Source of the DNA: a virus
DNA: 39,563 nucleotides
Reading direction: 5' to 3' (one strand)
IMG/VR virus record: IMGVR_UViG_3300032093_000332
Span: 1 to 39,563 of that record
Part shown: positions 1 through 6,134 of the stretch, one piece after another
Layout: every line of letters begins with the position of its first letter
How positions within the stretch are numbered: the first letter of the stretch is position 1
Made by a program: the position numbers and the translations under genes
Notes under the pieces: model-generated
Database searches by the model: none
Seen by the model: only the letters and a program-made list of their open reading frames with translations
Told to the model about the DNA's origin: nothing

Positions 1-49
1 CGGACTCATAATCCGTTGGTTCCTGGTTCGAGTCCAGGTGGAGGCACCA
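1..49 (+). tRNA. tRNA-Met or tRNA-Ile2 (anticodon CAT), 5' end cut by window
   Basis: This is the 3' part of a tRNA. The anticodon stem-loop has loop ctcataa (anticodon CAT), and it is followed by a short variable loop, a complete T arm with GTTCGAGTC, and an encoded CCA end at 47-49. A CAT anticodon can be elongator or initiator Met, or Ile2 after lysidine modification. The acceptor and D arms needed to decide lie outside the window. Confidence 0.9.
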
Positions 50-52
50 AAT

Positions 53-126
53 GCGGGGTTCGTATAATGGTAATACCTTAGCCTTCCAAGCTAAAGCCGA
101 GAGTTCGATTCTCTTACCCCGCTCCA
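53..126 (+). tRNA. tRNA-Gly(TCC)
   Basis: Full cloverleaf: acceptor GCGGGGT pairs with ACCCCGC, the anticodon loop cttccaa gives TCC, the T loop is TTCGATT, the discriminator is T, and CCA is encoded. It starts three bases after the preceding tRNA, which suggests one precursor transcript. Confidence 0.95.
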
Positions 127-183
127 AAGAATTTTAACTGAAAATTTTGTCTACCGCATAAATACAATACAGGGAGAACGACT

Positions 184-789
184 ATGTATTGCGATTATGG
201 ATGTGGAGAAATAGCAGAGTTTAAGTTAAAAAACGGCAAATCGTGTTGCTCTAAGACAACTTCTGGATGCAGTGAAATTAAAAAGAAAAATTCAGAAGGC
301 GGAAAAAAATCCTACAAATTAGGTGCAAGACCAACTGCTAAAGAAGTTTATGCTAAATTGCCTGATGATGTTAAAACTAAAATGAATTGGAATAAAGGGA
401 ATTATTCTAATACTAGTTTTGCATACGATGGTTCAGGAAGTCATAAAACTGTTTTAATTCAAGAGCGTGGTCATAAGTGTGAAGATTGTGGAACAGAAGA
501 ATGGAAAAATTATCCTGTCCCATTAGAACTTGAACATATAGACGGTGATAACAGAAATAATGTTAGAGAAAATCTTAAATTATTATGTTGTAATTGTCAT
601 GCGTTAACGCCAACGTGGAGAGGTAGAAACATTAACACAGGAAAAGTGAAAGTTTCGGACGAAGAACTGTTGACAGCATTAAAGGAATGTAGTAATATAC
701 ATCAAGCACTAAGAAAAGTAGGACTTTCTCCTAAAGGAGGAAATTACACAAGAGCAAATAAGTTATATGCCCGGGTGGTGAAATGGTAG
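184..789 (+). CDS. HNH homing endonuclease overlapping a tRNA gene
   Basis: A 201-residue free-standing HNH nuclease. The N-terminus has a Cys-rich zinc-finger-like segment (C3, C7, C21, C22, C29). The HNH core spans about residues 95-150, with C99/C102, then LEHIDGDNRNN (H118, N125, N126) and CCNCH around 135-139. The last 40 residues (from about 157) look like a small helix-turn-helix or NUMOD-type DNA-binding tail. An SD-like GGGAGA at 172-177 precedes the ATG. The 3' end is unusual: the last six codons and the TAG stop lie inside the 5' exon of tRNA-Leu(TAA), and the stop sits in the D-loop. The tRNA carries a group I intron, so this is probably the endonuclease that mobilises the intron or itself into this tRNA site. 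That link is inference. Confidence 0.93.
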   Translation: MYCDYGCGEIAEFKLKNGKSCCSKTTSGCSEIKKKNSEGGKKSYKLGARPTAKEVYAKLPDDVKTKMNWNKGNYSNTSFAYDGSGSHKTVLIQERGHKCEDCGTEEWKNYPVPLELEHIDGDNRNNVRENLKLLCCNCHALTPTWRGRNINTGKVKVSDEELLTALKECSNIHQALRKVGLSPKGGNYTRANKLYARVVKW

Positions 790-1061
790 ACACAAAGGAC
801 TTGAAGATAATTTGAGTGCCCTAGGAGAAATCTTAGGAGTAGAACCCGTCAAATTCGGTGAAGGCTGTTAAATGCTAATACCGAGCCAAGCTTCAGTAGA
901 AGTACTGTTGAAGGTGTAGAGACTAGACGGCGGGCATCTAAGGCGACAGCTATGATGAAGGTATAGTCCAGACCACAAACAGAAATGGTAGCGAAAGCTA
1001 TAGTGGTAAGAAAATCCTTCGCTTAATAGGCGTGCCGGTTCGAGTCCGGCCCCGGGCACCA
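769..1061 (+). tRNA. tRNA-Leu(TAA) interrupted by a group I intron
   Basis: Exon 1 is 769-802 and exon 2 is 1011-1061. Joined, they give an 85-nt class II tRNA with acceptor GCCCGGG/CCCGGGC, anticodon stem AGGA/TCCT, loop cttaaaa (anticodon TAA), a long variable arm, T loop TTCGAGT and encoded CCA. The interruption falls between the first and second anticodon bases (T|AA). This is the position of the well-known cyanobacterial and chloroplast tRNA-Leu(UAA) group I intron. The first 21 bases also encode the end of the HNH gene. Confidence 0.92.
803..1010 (+). ncRNA. group I self-splicing intron in tRNA-Leu
   Basis: A compact 208-nt intron. Group I hallmarks visible: exon 1 ends in T, which can form the P1 U-G wobble with an intron GAGT pairing to ACTT of exon 1. 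A core R element GTGTAGAGACTAGACGGC lies at 917-934 and its partner S element AAGGTATAGTCC at 958-969, together forming P7. A P2 hairpin (CCTA/TAGG) lies near 819-835, and the last intron base is G1010. There is no ORF inside the intron; the candidate homing endonuclease lies upstream instead. Intron limits were placed so that a normal tRNA results. Confidence 0.9.
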
Positions 1062-1069
1062 AGTATTAT

Positions 1070-1153
1070 GCGCAAGTGGTGGAATGGCATACACGCTGGT
1101 CTTAGAAGCCAGTGCCGAAAGGATTGAGAGTTCAAGTCTCTCCTTGCGCACCA
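1070..1153 (+). tRNA. tRNA-Leu(TAG)
   Basis: Class II tRNA with acceptor GCGCAAG, anticodon loop cttagaa (TAG), extended variable arm, T loop TTCAAGT and encoded CCA. It starts eight bases after the intron-containing tRNA-Leu(TAA). The phage therefore supplies two leucine isoacceptors. Confidence 0.94.
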
Positions 1154-1158
1154 GTAAT

Positions 1159-1233
1159 AGGGGATTAGCTCAGTGGTAGAGCAGCGCCCTTACAAGGCGA
1201 AGGTCAATGGTTCGACCCCGTTATCCCCTACCA
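1159..1233 (+). tRNA. tRNA-Val(TAC)
   Basis: Acceptor AGGGGAT pairs perfectly with ATCCCCT, discriminator A, encoded CCA. The D stem is GCTC/GAGC, the anticodon loop is cttacaa (TAC) and the T loop is TTCGACC. I chose 1159 as the start because it restores a seven-base-pair acceptor stem. Confidence 0.93.
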
Positions 1234-1252
1234 AATGTATAGGAAAAAGAAA

Positions 1253-1435
1253 ATGGATAATAAAAATAAAACACTTAACAGATTTGAATTAGTTCTTGCT
1301 GCAAGCAATAGAGTACGTGAATTGCGAAGTGGACATCGCAGTACATTAGGTACTAAAAATCGTGATTGTGTTACTGCATTAAATGAAATTGAAAAAGGTA
1401 TTATTGGTAAAGAGTATTTGTATAAACAAAGATAA
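1253..1435 (+). CDS. rpoZ: RNA polymerase omega subunit-like protein
   Basis: A 60-residue protein matching the conserved core of bacterial RNA polymerase omega. It has NRFELVLAASNRVRELRSG near the N-terminus (compare NRFDLVLVAARRARQ in host omega) and VTALNEIEKGII near the C-terminus (compare VIALREIEEGLI). In host polymerase, omega chaperones and latches the beta' subunit. The phage version is shorter than E. coli omega (91 residues) because it lacks the C-terminal tail. The start at 1253 is chosen over an in-frame ATG at 1235 because AGGA at 1241-1244 is well spaced for it. The gene sits between tRNA-Val and tRNA-Trp. It could replace host omega or alter polymerase assembly or specificity; that role is inferred. 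Confidence 0.85.
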   Translation: MDNKNKTLNRFELVLAASNRVRELRSGHRSTLGTKNRDCVTALNEIEKGIIGKEYLYKQR

Positions 1436-1439
1436 AAAT

Positions 1440-1513
1440 GTCTCGGTGGTGTAATGGCAGCACAACGGTCTCCAAAACCGTTTGTGGGGGTTCGAGTCCC
1501 TCCCGGGATGCCA
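1440..1513 (+). tRNA. tRNA-Trp(CCA)
   Basis: Acceptor GTCTCGG pairs with CCGGGAT using two wobble pairs, the discriminator is G as usual for bacterial Trp tRNA, and CCA is encoded. The anticodon stem ACGGT/ACCGT encloses loop ctccaaa (CCA). It begins four bases after the omega stop codon. Confidence 0.92.
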
Positions 1514-1529
1514 AACAAAAAAGGTGAAT

Positions 1530-1724
1530 ATGAAAATTTTACTCTCAAATAATGATGGATTTAAAACATACGCAGAATTAGAGGATTGTGTTCATCCTGC
1601 TCAGTTTAAAATTCTACGAATCTACACACATTGGGATAATGCAAAGTATCCACAAGATCAAATTAAATGTGAATTATTTCTGACTGAAGAAGCAAGAAAC
1701 AATTTAATTGATTTGCTGAAATAA
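1530..1724 (+). CDS. small hypothetical protein between tRNA genes
   Basis: A 64-residue protein starting MKILLSNNDGF, preceded by AAGGTGA at a normal spacing. The reading frame is open further upstream, but that part is the tRNA-Trp gene. The protein is mixed charged/aromatic with no signal peptide or recognised motif. It lies between tRNA-Trp and tRNA-Cys, so it is probably carried on the tRNA transcript. I do not recognise the family. Confidence 0.65.
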   Translation: MKILLSNNDGFKTYAELEDCVHPAQFKILRIYTHWDNAKYPQDQIKCELFLTEEARNNLIDLLK

Positions 1725-1728
1725 ACAT

Positions 1729-1806
1729 GCAACGGTGGCAGAGAGGCCCAATGCAAGGGTCTGCAAAACCCTAAAGCCGTGAGTTCGAATCTCACCCGTT
1801 GCTCCA
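1729..1806 (+). tRNA. tRNA-Cys(GCA)
   Basis: Acceptor GCAACGG pairs with CCGTTGC, the discriminator is T (typical for Cys), and CCA is encoded. The anticodon loop ctgcaaa gives GCA and the T loop is TTCGAAT. It starts four bases after the preceding stop codon. Confidence 0.94.
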
Positions 1807-2010
1807 AGTATCCCAGAGTCCCTTCTCTGTTATAAAAGGGGGTAATTAGCTTCACCATAACGCTAGGGCTCATACGATGACAGCCTCAAAGCCCGCTTAC
1901 ATGGGTGATAGAAAAATCGTAGGTTTAGCTGGCACGAGCCATAAGGACCGTCAGTGGACAGGGTAACAACTCAGTAAGGGGCTTATGGGAGTGAGTAGCC
2001 TTACAATTTT
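1807..2010 (+). ncRNA. possible structured RNA of unknown class
   Basis: About 200 bases with no plausible coding frame inside the tRNA cluster. The 5' part can fold as an H-type pseudoknot: CAGAG 1814-1818 pairs with CTCTG 1825-1829, and the loop bases CCCTT 1820-1824 pair with AAGGG 1836-1840. The 3' part has GTAAGG 1974-1979 pairing with CCTTAC 1999-2004. An alternative partner for GTAAGGGGCT is AGCCCGCTTAC at about 1889-1899. A TGGC-ACGA-GCCA hairpin lies near 1930-1941. It lacks the conserved blocks of tmRNA, RNase P RNA or a T arm. It may be a phage-specific RNA or the leader of the prolyl isomerase gene. Confidence 0.4.
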
Positions 2011-2023
2011 AAAGGATAGAAAA

Positions 2024-2296
2024 ATGCAAACAATTCGTGCAAGTCACATTTTAGTAGAGAGTTTAGAAAAAGCTGCTGGTTTAAGAAATGATATCATTTC
2101 AGGTAGGAAATTTGAAGATGTTGCAAGAGCAAATTCAAAATGTCCTAGCAAAGCACAAGGTGGTGATTTAGGTACATTTACAAAAGGTCAGATGGTAAAG
2201 CCTTTTGAAGATGCTGCATTTGGTTTAGATGTAGGACAAATGAGTGAGCCAATTCAAACAAACTTTGGCTATCATATTATCCATAGAACAGGTTAA
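2024..2296 (+). CDS. parvulin-type peptidyl-prolyl isomerase
   Basis: A 90-residue single-domain parvulin (PpiC/rotamase family) that catalyses cis-trans isomerisation of X-Pro bonds. Hallmarks: RASHILV (H8), the active-site Cys in the SKCPS segment (C40), GGDLGTF at 47-53, hydrophobic F61, and the terminal GYHIIHRTG with the catalytic histidine pair. The length matches stand-alone E. coli PpiC (93 residues) and there is no signal peptide, so it acts in the cytoplasm. The start follows AAGGAT; an upstream in-frame start at 1985 would extend into the structured region and is unlikely. It may help fold virion proteins made late in infection. Confidence 0.93.
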   Translation: MQTIRASHILVESLEKAAGLRNDIISGRKFEDVARANSKCPSKAQGGDLGTFTKGQMVKPFEDAAFGLDVGQMSEPIQTNFGYHIIHRTG

Positions 2297-2302
2297 AGTC
2301 AG

Positions 2303-2379
2303 TGCGGGAGGGAGAAACGGTTTACTCGCTGGTCTCATAAGCCAGAAATATCAGGTTCGATTCCTGTTTCCCGCAACCA
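2303..2379 (+). tRNA. tRNA-Met or tRNA-Ile2 (anticodon CAT)
   Basis: Acceptor TGCGGGA pairs with TCCCGCA, discriminator A, encoded CCA. The anticodon loop ctcataa gives CAT and the T loop is TTCGATT. The anticodon stem lacks the three G-C pairs of initiator tRNA and the first pair is T-A, so it is not initiator Met. With the partial CAT tRNA at the window start, one may be elongator Met and the other Ile2. Confidence 0.92.
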
Positions 2380-2396
2380 ATTATTTAGGAGGCAAT

Positions 2397-2969
2397 ATGC
2401 CAGCAGTATTTTTAGTTAGTGACACACATTTTGGTCATGCTGGCGTATGTAGATTCCTGCGTGACGATGGTACGAAACTTAGACCATGGGATAATCCAGA
2501 AGAAATGGATGAAGAAATGGTTAAGCGTTGGAACGAAACAGTTCGCCCTAACGATAAAGTTTATCATCTTGGTGACGTTGTAATTAATCGCAAAGCACTG
2601 AAAACTCTAGCCAGATTAAATGGCGATAAAGTATTGATTAAGGGTAATCACGATATCTTTAGATTAGATGAGTATACCCCGTACTTTAGAGATATCCGTG
2701 GTTATCATGTGATGAACGGTATGATATTAAGTCATATCCCAATGCACAGTGAAAGCTTAGCACGATTTGGTACAAACATTCATGGACATCTGCATTACAA
2801 CAGAGTAAAAGCAGAAATCTTCGGTGAATACGAAATTGACCCGCGCTATCACTGCGTTTGCGTAGAACATACAGATTATCGCCCTATACTGTTTGAAGAT
2901 GTAATCAAACGTATTAAAGAAGAAGGTGGTACTGTAGGATTTAGGAACGGAAACGGTCCTGTTATGTAA
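2397..2969 (+). CDS. calcineurin-like metallophosphoesterase
   Basis: A 190-residue protein with the motif series of two-metal phosphoesterases: VSDTHFGH (D9, H11), LGDVV near 60, GNHD near 84, SHIP near 112 and GHLH near 128. The start at 2397 follows an AGGAGG ribosome-binding site directly after the tRNA. The substrate cannot be read from sequence; phage relatives are usually annotated as phosphoesterases acting on nucleotides or cyclic nucleotides. It is the last gene before a strong terminator. A second, unrelated-looking family member is at 36085-36981. Confidence 0.9.
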   Translation: MPAVFLVSDTHFGHAGVCRFLRDDGTKLRPWDNPEEMDEEMVKRWNETVRPNDKVYHLGDVVINRKALKTLARLNGDKVLIKGNHDIFRLDEYTPYFRDIRGYHVMNGMILSHIPMHSESLARFGTNIHGHLHYNRVKAEIFGEYEIDPRYHCVCVEHTDYRPILFEDVIKRIKEEGGTVGFRNGNGPVM

Positions 2970-2995
2970 ATAGACCCTTCGGGGTCTATTTTTTT
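2968..2995 (+). terminator. intrinsic terminator after the tRNA/phosphoesterase operon
   Basis: A TAGACCC stem and GGGTCTA stem enclose a TTCG tetraloop and are followed by seven T residues. It directly follows the phosphoesterase stop codon and closes the tRNA-cluster transcript. Confidence 0.93.
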
Positions 2996-3072
2996 GGCTA
3001 TATTCTATAGTCCTATTCACTAGTATTTTAACTGTGTATATTGTACAATGTTACATGCGTGTTAAATACTAT

Positions 3073-3921
3073 ATGAATAAATTAATATTATTAACGTTAT
3101 TTTTGTTTTCAACAACTTGTGTAGAGGCACACACTAAAGTTAAAAGAACAAAAAAACATCAAAGCAAACATCATGTTGTTAAACATCAAAAACGTAATTA
3201 CGGCATTCAAACGAATCCTAACGTTTTGCTGATGAATATAACTGATAATCAAATTATAGAAAATACATTACCTGAACATCGCGGTAGCATTGCTAGTATT
3301 AGCAAGTTGATGACAGTCTATACTGTTATCAATGCTAAGCAGGATATGAATGAAATAATTCCAGTAGTTAGTACATTGTCTAACCACACACGCCTTTCTA
3401 AAGGAATGCAATTATCAAGAAAAGACTTGATAATGATGGCACTAATTCATAGTGACAATTTAGCTGCAAAAACTTTAGCAGATAACTACTTAGGTGGGTA
3501 CGATGCATTCATTACTTCAATGAATAGAAATGCTAAAGAATTGTTAATGGATAATACAGTTTTTTATGATCCTACTGGATTGAGTGCAGGCAATGTCAGT
3601 TCAACTAAAGATATTATATTTTTAACCAATGCTGTTAGTCAATTTAATATCGTCAGAGAAGCAGCACAAAGCGAAGATTATAGAGTAAAAGCAACTAAAG
3701 GCAAAAAGACATATACCATCACTGCTAGACCTACTATAAACTTTTTTGGTAAAGAAGGCATTGTAACTATCAAAACAGGATTTACAAATGCAGCAGGATT
3801 TTGTATTACAATGCTTGTAAGCAAAAAAGATAAACTTTATAATTTAGTAATCTTAGGTGCTAGGTCCAGTAAGGAAAGAAAACTTCTTATTGAAAGAAGT
3901 TTAAAAAGCATACAGACATAA
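3073..3921 (+). CDS. secreted D-alanyl-D-alanine peptidase (S11/PBP7-like)
   Basis: A 282-residue penicillin-binding-protein-type D,D-peptidase. Residues 1-19 form a signal peptide (MNKLILLTLFLFSTTCVEA), followed by a Lys/His-rich linker to about residue 41. All three active-site motifs are present: SISK (S75, K78), SDN (127-129) and KTG (234-236). Size and motif spacing fit PbpG-like D,D-endopeptidase or carboxypeptidase. Export would place it in the periplasm, where it trims peptide cross-links or stem peptides. An in-frame ATG at 3055 would add a basic N-region and cannot be excluded; neither start has a good SD. It could weaken the wall for lysis or alter it during infection. Confidence 0.88.
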   Translation: MNKLILLTLFLFSTTCVEAHTKVKRTKKHQSKHHVVKHQKRNYGIQTNPNVLLMNITDNQIIENTLPEHRGSIASISKLMTVYTVINAKQDMNEIIPVVSTLSNHTRLSKGMQLSRKDLIMMALIHSDNLAAKTLADNYLGGYDAFITSMNRNAKELLMDNTVFYDPTGLSAGNVSSTKDIIFLTNAVSQFNIVREAAQSEDYRVKATKGKKTYTITARPTINFFGKEGIVTIKTGFTNAAGFCITMLVSKKDKLYNLVILGARSSKERKLLIERSLKSIQT

Positions 3922-3956
3922 ATAAAATAGTAGTACATAACTTAGTGAGCCCAATC

Positions 3957-4244
3957 ATGAGCAAAATAACTGAAGTAGAAGAATTAGAAGAAGAAGTTTA
4001 TGAAGATTGGCAGTATGAAGAAAGTGGTAAAAAAGCAAGTGAATTTATTGAAACAAAAATAATGCCATTATTGCATGAATTTGACTTTGGTAATGAGGAC
4101 GAAGATTACATATATGGTACAGCAGTATTTGGAGTACTTGTAGAAATTTTACCCCTATTAGCACAACTGGGGTACAATAAAGATGATATCATAGAACAGG
4201 TTCATCAGTATTACGATTTTGTTGATAGCAGGACGTTGCATTGA
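3957..4244 (+). CDS. acidic hypothetical protein
   Basis: A 95-residue strongly acidic protein (EVEELEEEVYEDW near the start) with a predicted helical C-terminal half. I do not recognise the family. The SD is weak. Its stop overlaps the TTG start of the next gene, which suggests translational coupling. Confidence 0.7.
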   Translation: MSKITEVEELEEEVYEDWQYEESGKKASEFIETKIMPLLHEFDFGNEDEDYIYGTAVFGVLVEILPLLAQLGYNKDDIIEQVHQYYDFVDSRTLH

Positions 4245-4708
4245 TTGAAATAGTTTTTTATTATCAAAACAGTCAGAAAAGCCCAGTGCATGAACAAATG
4301 ATTAAATCACTTGCAAATGCATTGGGTTCCCTTATTGAACTTCCAAAAAAGTTGCAAGTTTGTCTATACCCGTTTCTAGATAACGTATATGGTGGCATTG
4401 ACAAAAATGTAACAAATCGTTTTGGGGTAAACATCAATCTTTCCCTAGAGCAACTTCCTAAAATAGTAGTGCATGAACTAATCCACATCCATCAACGTCA
4501 TGTGGGGCTTCTAAAGATCAAACAGGGGCATTATTATTGGCGTAATATCCCCTACAGTAATAAGATGCCTGAAGAAATGAGTTATCAAGAATACAAGAGT
4601 TGCCCGTGGGAAACAGACGTAGATGAACGGGTTGACAAATTGTTAACAGACTCATTAGAATTAATAAAAAAACAACATTTAGCCAAAGTTGACAATAAAT
4701 CCGCATAG
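4241..4708 (+). CDS. putative HExxH zinc metallopeptidase-like protein
   Basis: A 155-residue protein with VVHELIHIHQRH at residues 76-87, a HExxH zinc site (H78, E79, H82). A downstream CPWETDVDER segment (E124) could supply the third metal ligand, as in gluzincin-type folds. No signal peptide is present. It starts with TTG overlapping the previous stop; the next ATG lies 59 bases in and would remove conserved-looking sequence. The 3' end contains the promoter of the next gene. Function is unknown; virion or host protein processing is possible but unproven. Confidence 0.7.
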   Translation: MIEIVFYYQNSQKSPVHEQMIKSLANALGSLIELPKKLQVCLYPFLDNVYGGIDKNVTNRFGVNINLSLEQLPKIVVHELIHIHQRHVGLLKIKQGHYYWRNIPYSNKMPEEMSYQEYKSCPWETDVDERVDKLLTDSLELIKKQHLAKVDNKSA

Positions 4709-4717
4709 TGCTATAAT
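4689..4717 (+). promoter_or_regulatory. consensus sigma-70 promoter, conserved-spacer family copy 1
   Basis: TTGACA at 4689-4694, a 17-base spacer starting ATAAATCC, and TATAAT at 4712-4717. The -10 ends seven bases before the GIY-YIG start codon, so the transcript is predicted to be leaderless. It lies inside the end of the HExxH gene. Confidence 0.9.
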
Positions 4718-4724
4718 AGCATCT

Positions 4725-5039
4725 ATGACTAGAAAACGCCGCTCGGATCGTAATCACATTATCTATGTGATCACCAATGCTATCACAAACGAACAGTATA
4801 TTGGTATTACTGGTGTGAATAGTACGGTCAAAAAATCACTTCATGTACGTATTAGAAAGCACGTGCAGAGGGCTTTTACTGAAGATAAAAATTGGGGGTT
4901 ATATGATAATATTCGTAGCTATGGGACTGGTGCTTTTACTTATGGCATTGTCGATATAGTAAGAGGTAAAGCGCAAGCACATACCCGTGAACTTGAATTA
5001 ATTAGACAATATTGCCCAAAACTCAATACTTTTAAATAA
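4725..5039 (+). CDS. GIY-YIG endonuclease
   Basis: A 104-residue protein consisting of one GIY-YIG catalytic domain. HIIYVITN and EQYIGIT (residues 11-29) form the two signature strands. An Arg-rich helix (VRIRKHVQ) follows, and HTRELELIRQY near the C-terminus supplies the catalytic Glu. No extra DNA-binding domain is present. This resembles minimal phage GIY-YIG nucleases, which may be homing, repair or host-DNA-degrading enzymes. The start at 4725 is set by the promoter just upstream; an in-frame start at 4689 would lie in the promoter. Confidence 0.88.
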   Translation: MTRKRRSDRNHIIYVITNAITNEQYIGITGVNSTVKKSLHVRIRKHVQRAFTEDKNWGLYDNIRSYGTGAFTYGIVDIVRGKAQAHTRELELIRQYCPKLNTFK

Positions 5040-5059
5040 AAATAGTATATAATCAAAAT

Positions 5060-5266
5060 ATGCGTAGATTACAAATGCAGTTATTCCTTACCACTTGTGC
5101 CTTGATTGTATCATGGTTGATGTTTTTTGGTTTTGGCATCTACACCTGGATAAGATTAAATGATATTGAAAAATATAGTGTTACCTATGATTGTGAGTTA
5201 GCAGAAAAACTTGACTCAACACCAATTGAGGTAAAGGCTAAGTGTGCAAAATTAAGAAAAAAATAA
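5060..5266 (+). CDS. small single-pass membrane protein
   Basis: A 68-residue protein with one hydrophobic segment at about residues 7-29 followed by a Lys/Cys-containing soluble tail (two Cys). There is no clear SD. A TATAAT at 5048-5053 ends six bases before the ATG, matching the leaderless pattern seen elsewhere here, although no good -35 is present. Family not recognised. Confidence 0.65.
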   Translation: MRRLQMQLFLTTCALIVSWLMFFGFGIYTWIRLNDIEKYSVTYDCELAEKLDSTPIEVKAKCAKLRKK

Positions 5267-5578
5267 ATGCGTAAATTAGTAAGGGATGGTAAAGTTGCAG
5301 TGCTAATATCAACAGGCTTTGGTGCTGGATGGTATAGCTGGCATCGTATCCAAGAATTATTGTTTGATCCTGATATCGTTAAGATGATTGAACTCGACTG
5401 GCCACGTGATAGAATTTTAGCACATTGTGAAAAATTTTATGGGAACGATCATTATTTTGGTGGTGCTGACGGATTAGTTATTCATTGGGTATCCGAAGGT
5501 GCAAAGTTTCGCATAGACGAATATGATGGATCAGAAACGTTGATTTTACAAACCGAGGATGAATGGTTAATAGCCTAA
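5267..5578 (+). CDS. conserved phage hypothetical protein (LVRDGKVAVL family)
   Basis: A 103-residue cytoplasmic protein beginning MRKLVRDGKVAVLISTGFGAGWYSW. I recognise this opening as common to many unrelated tailed phages, where it has no assigned function. It starts at the base after the previous stop codon. The rest is mixed alpha/beta with an acidic end. Confidence 0.78.
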   Translation: MRKLVRDGKVAVLISTGFGAGWYSWHRIQELLFDPDIVKMIELDWPRDRILAHCEKFYGNDHYFGGADGLVIHWVSEGAKFRIDEYDGSETLILQTEDEWLIA

Positions 5579-5588
5579 AGGAAAAAAT

Positions 5589-6134
5589 ATGGTAACAATA
5601 GTGAAACATGAATGGCATCAAGTGGACAGTCAGTTTGCTTATGAGTTGGACAAAGATGATTTGGAATTAATTTATCCAGATATGGATGAAGATGAACTAG
5701 AAAAACTTTGGCAAGAAGTAGAATCAGGGGAAGCCGATATAGAATCAATTATACAAGATGCCTGGAATAACGATTACGAAATAGAATGGGATCGTCAGTA
5801 TGATGATTGGTGGACAGACCGCAAAGGTGGGTATGAAATTACATATGAATACGGAGATGAGGATAGCTGGCATCACGAACCTCCTCCACCAGAGCCTACA
5901 CACAAATGCACTAAGTGTAAATGGACTGGTCAAAGTTATGATGCTGAATGGCAATGGCCTGAAGATAATGAAGAGGGTGAAAAAGAACCTAAAAAGATTT
6001 GTCCTTATTGCGAAAGTGATGTAGAATTAACTGAGCATGGAATTCAAGAAGAAAAAGAACGTGAAGAACGATATGCTAAAATCAAAGAGGATTTAGACAA
6101 AATTAAATTAGAGGGAGATGATGATGAAGGTTGA
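5589..6134 (+). CDS. acidic zinc-ribbon hypothetical protein
   Basis: A 181-residue, very acidic, Trp-rich protein. A zinc-ribbon pair is visible: CTKCKWTG around residues 107-114 and CPYCESD around 138-144. The N-terminal 90 residues carry many DE-x-W repeats, and the C-terminal 30 form a charged helix. An AAGGAAA SD precedes the ATG. Acidic Trp-rich proteins with a ribbon could be DNA-mimic or protein-binding factors, but I cannot assign a role. Confidence 0.75.
   Translation: MVTIVKHEWHQVDSQFAYELDKDDLELIYPDMDEDELEKLWQEVESGEADIESIIQDAWNNDYEIEWDRQYDDWWTDRKGGYEITYEYGDEDSWHHEPPPPEPTHKCTKCKWTGQSYDAEWQWPEDNEEGEKEPKKICPYCESDVELTEHGIQEEKEREERYAKIKEDLDKIKLEGDDDEG

Noticed and set aside
868-1062. 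64-residue minus-strand ORF over the intron and tRNA exon
   Set aside because: It lies antisense to the intron core and tRNA-Leu, has no SD, and its sequence is explained by the RNA genes.
1228-1548. 106-residue minus-strand ORF
   Set aside because: Antisense to rpoZ and tRNA-Trp; the matching sense frame and tRNA are clear.
1807-2010. tmRNA, RNase P RNA or another group I intron
   Set aside because: No tRNA-like ends or tag peptide, no RNase P conserved blocks, and no P7 R/S elements are present, so the class is left open.
1-2379. Prophage attachment site in the tRNA cluster
   Set aside because: The tRNAs are complete phage genes with encoded CCA, and no integrase or duplicated tRNA 3' end is visible in the window.
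5800-6024. 74-residue plus-strand ORF inside the zinc-ribbon gene
   Set aside because: Alternative-frame shadow; the zinc-ribbon frame has clear CxxC motifs and an SD.
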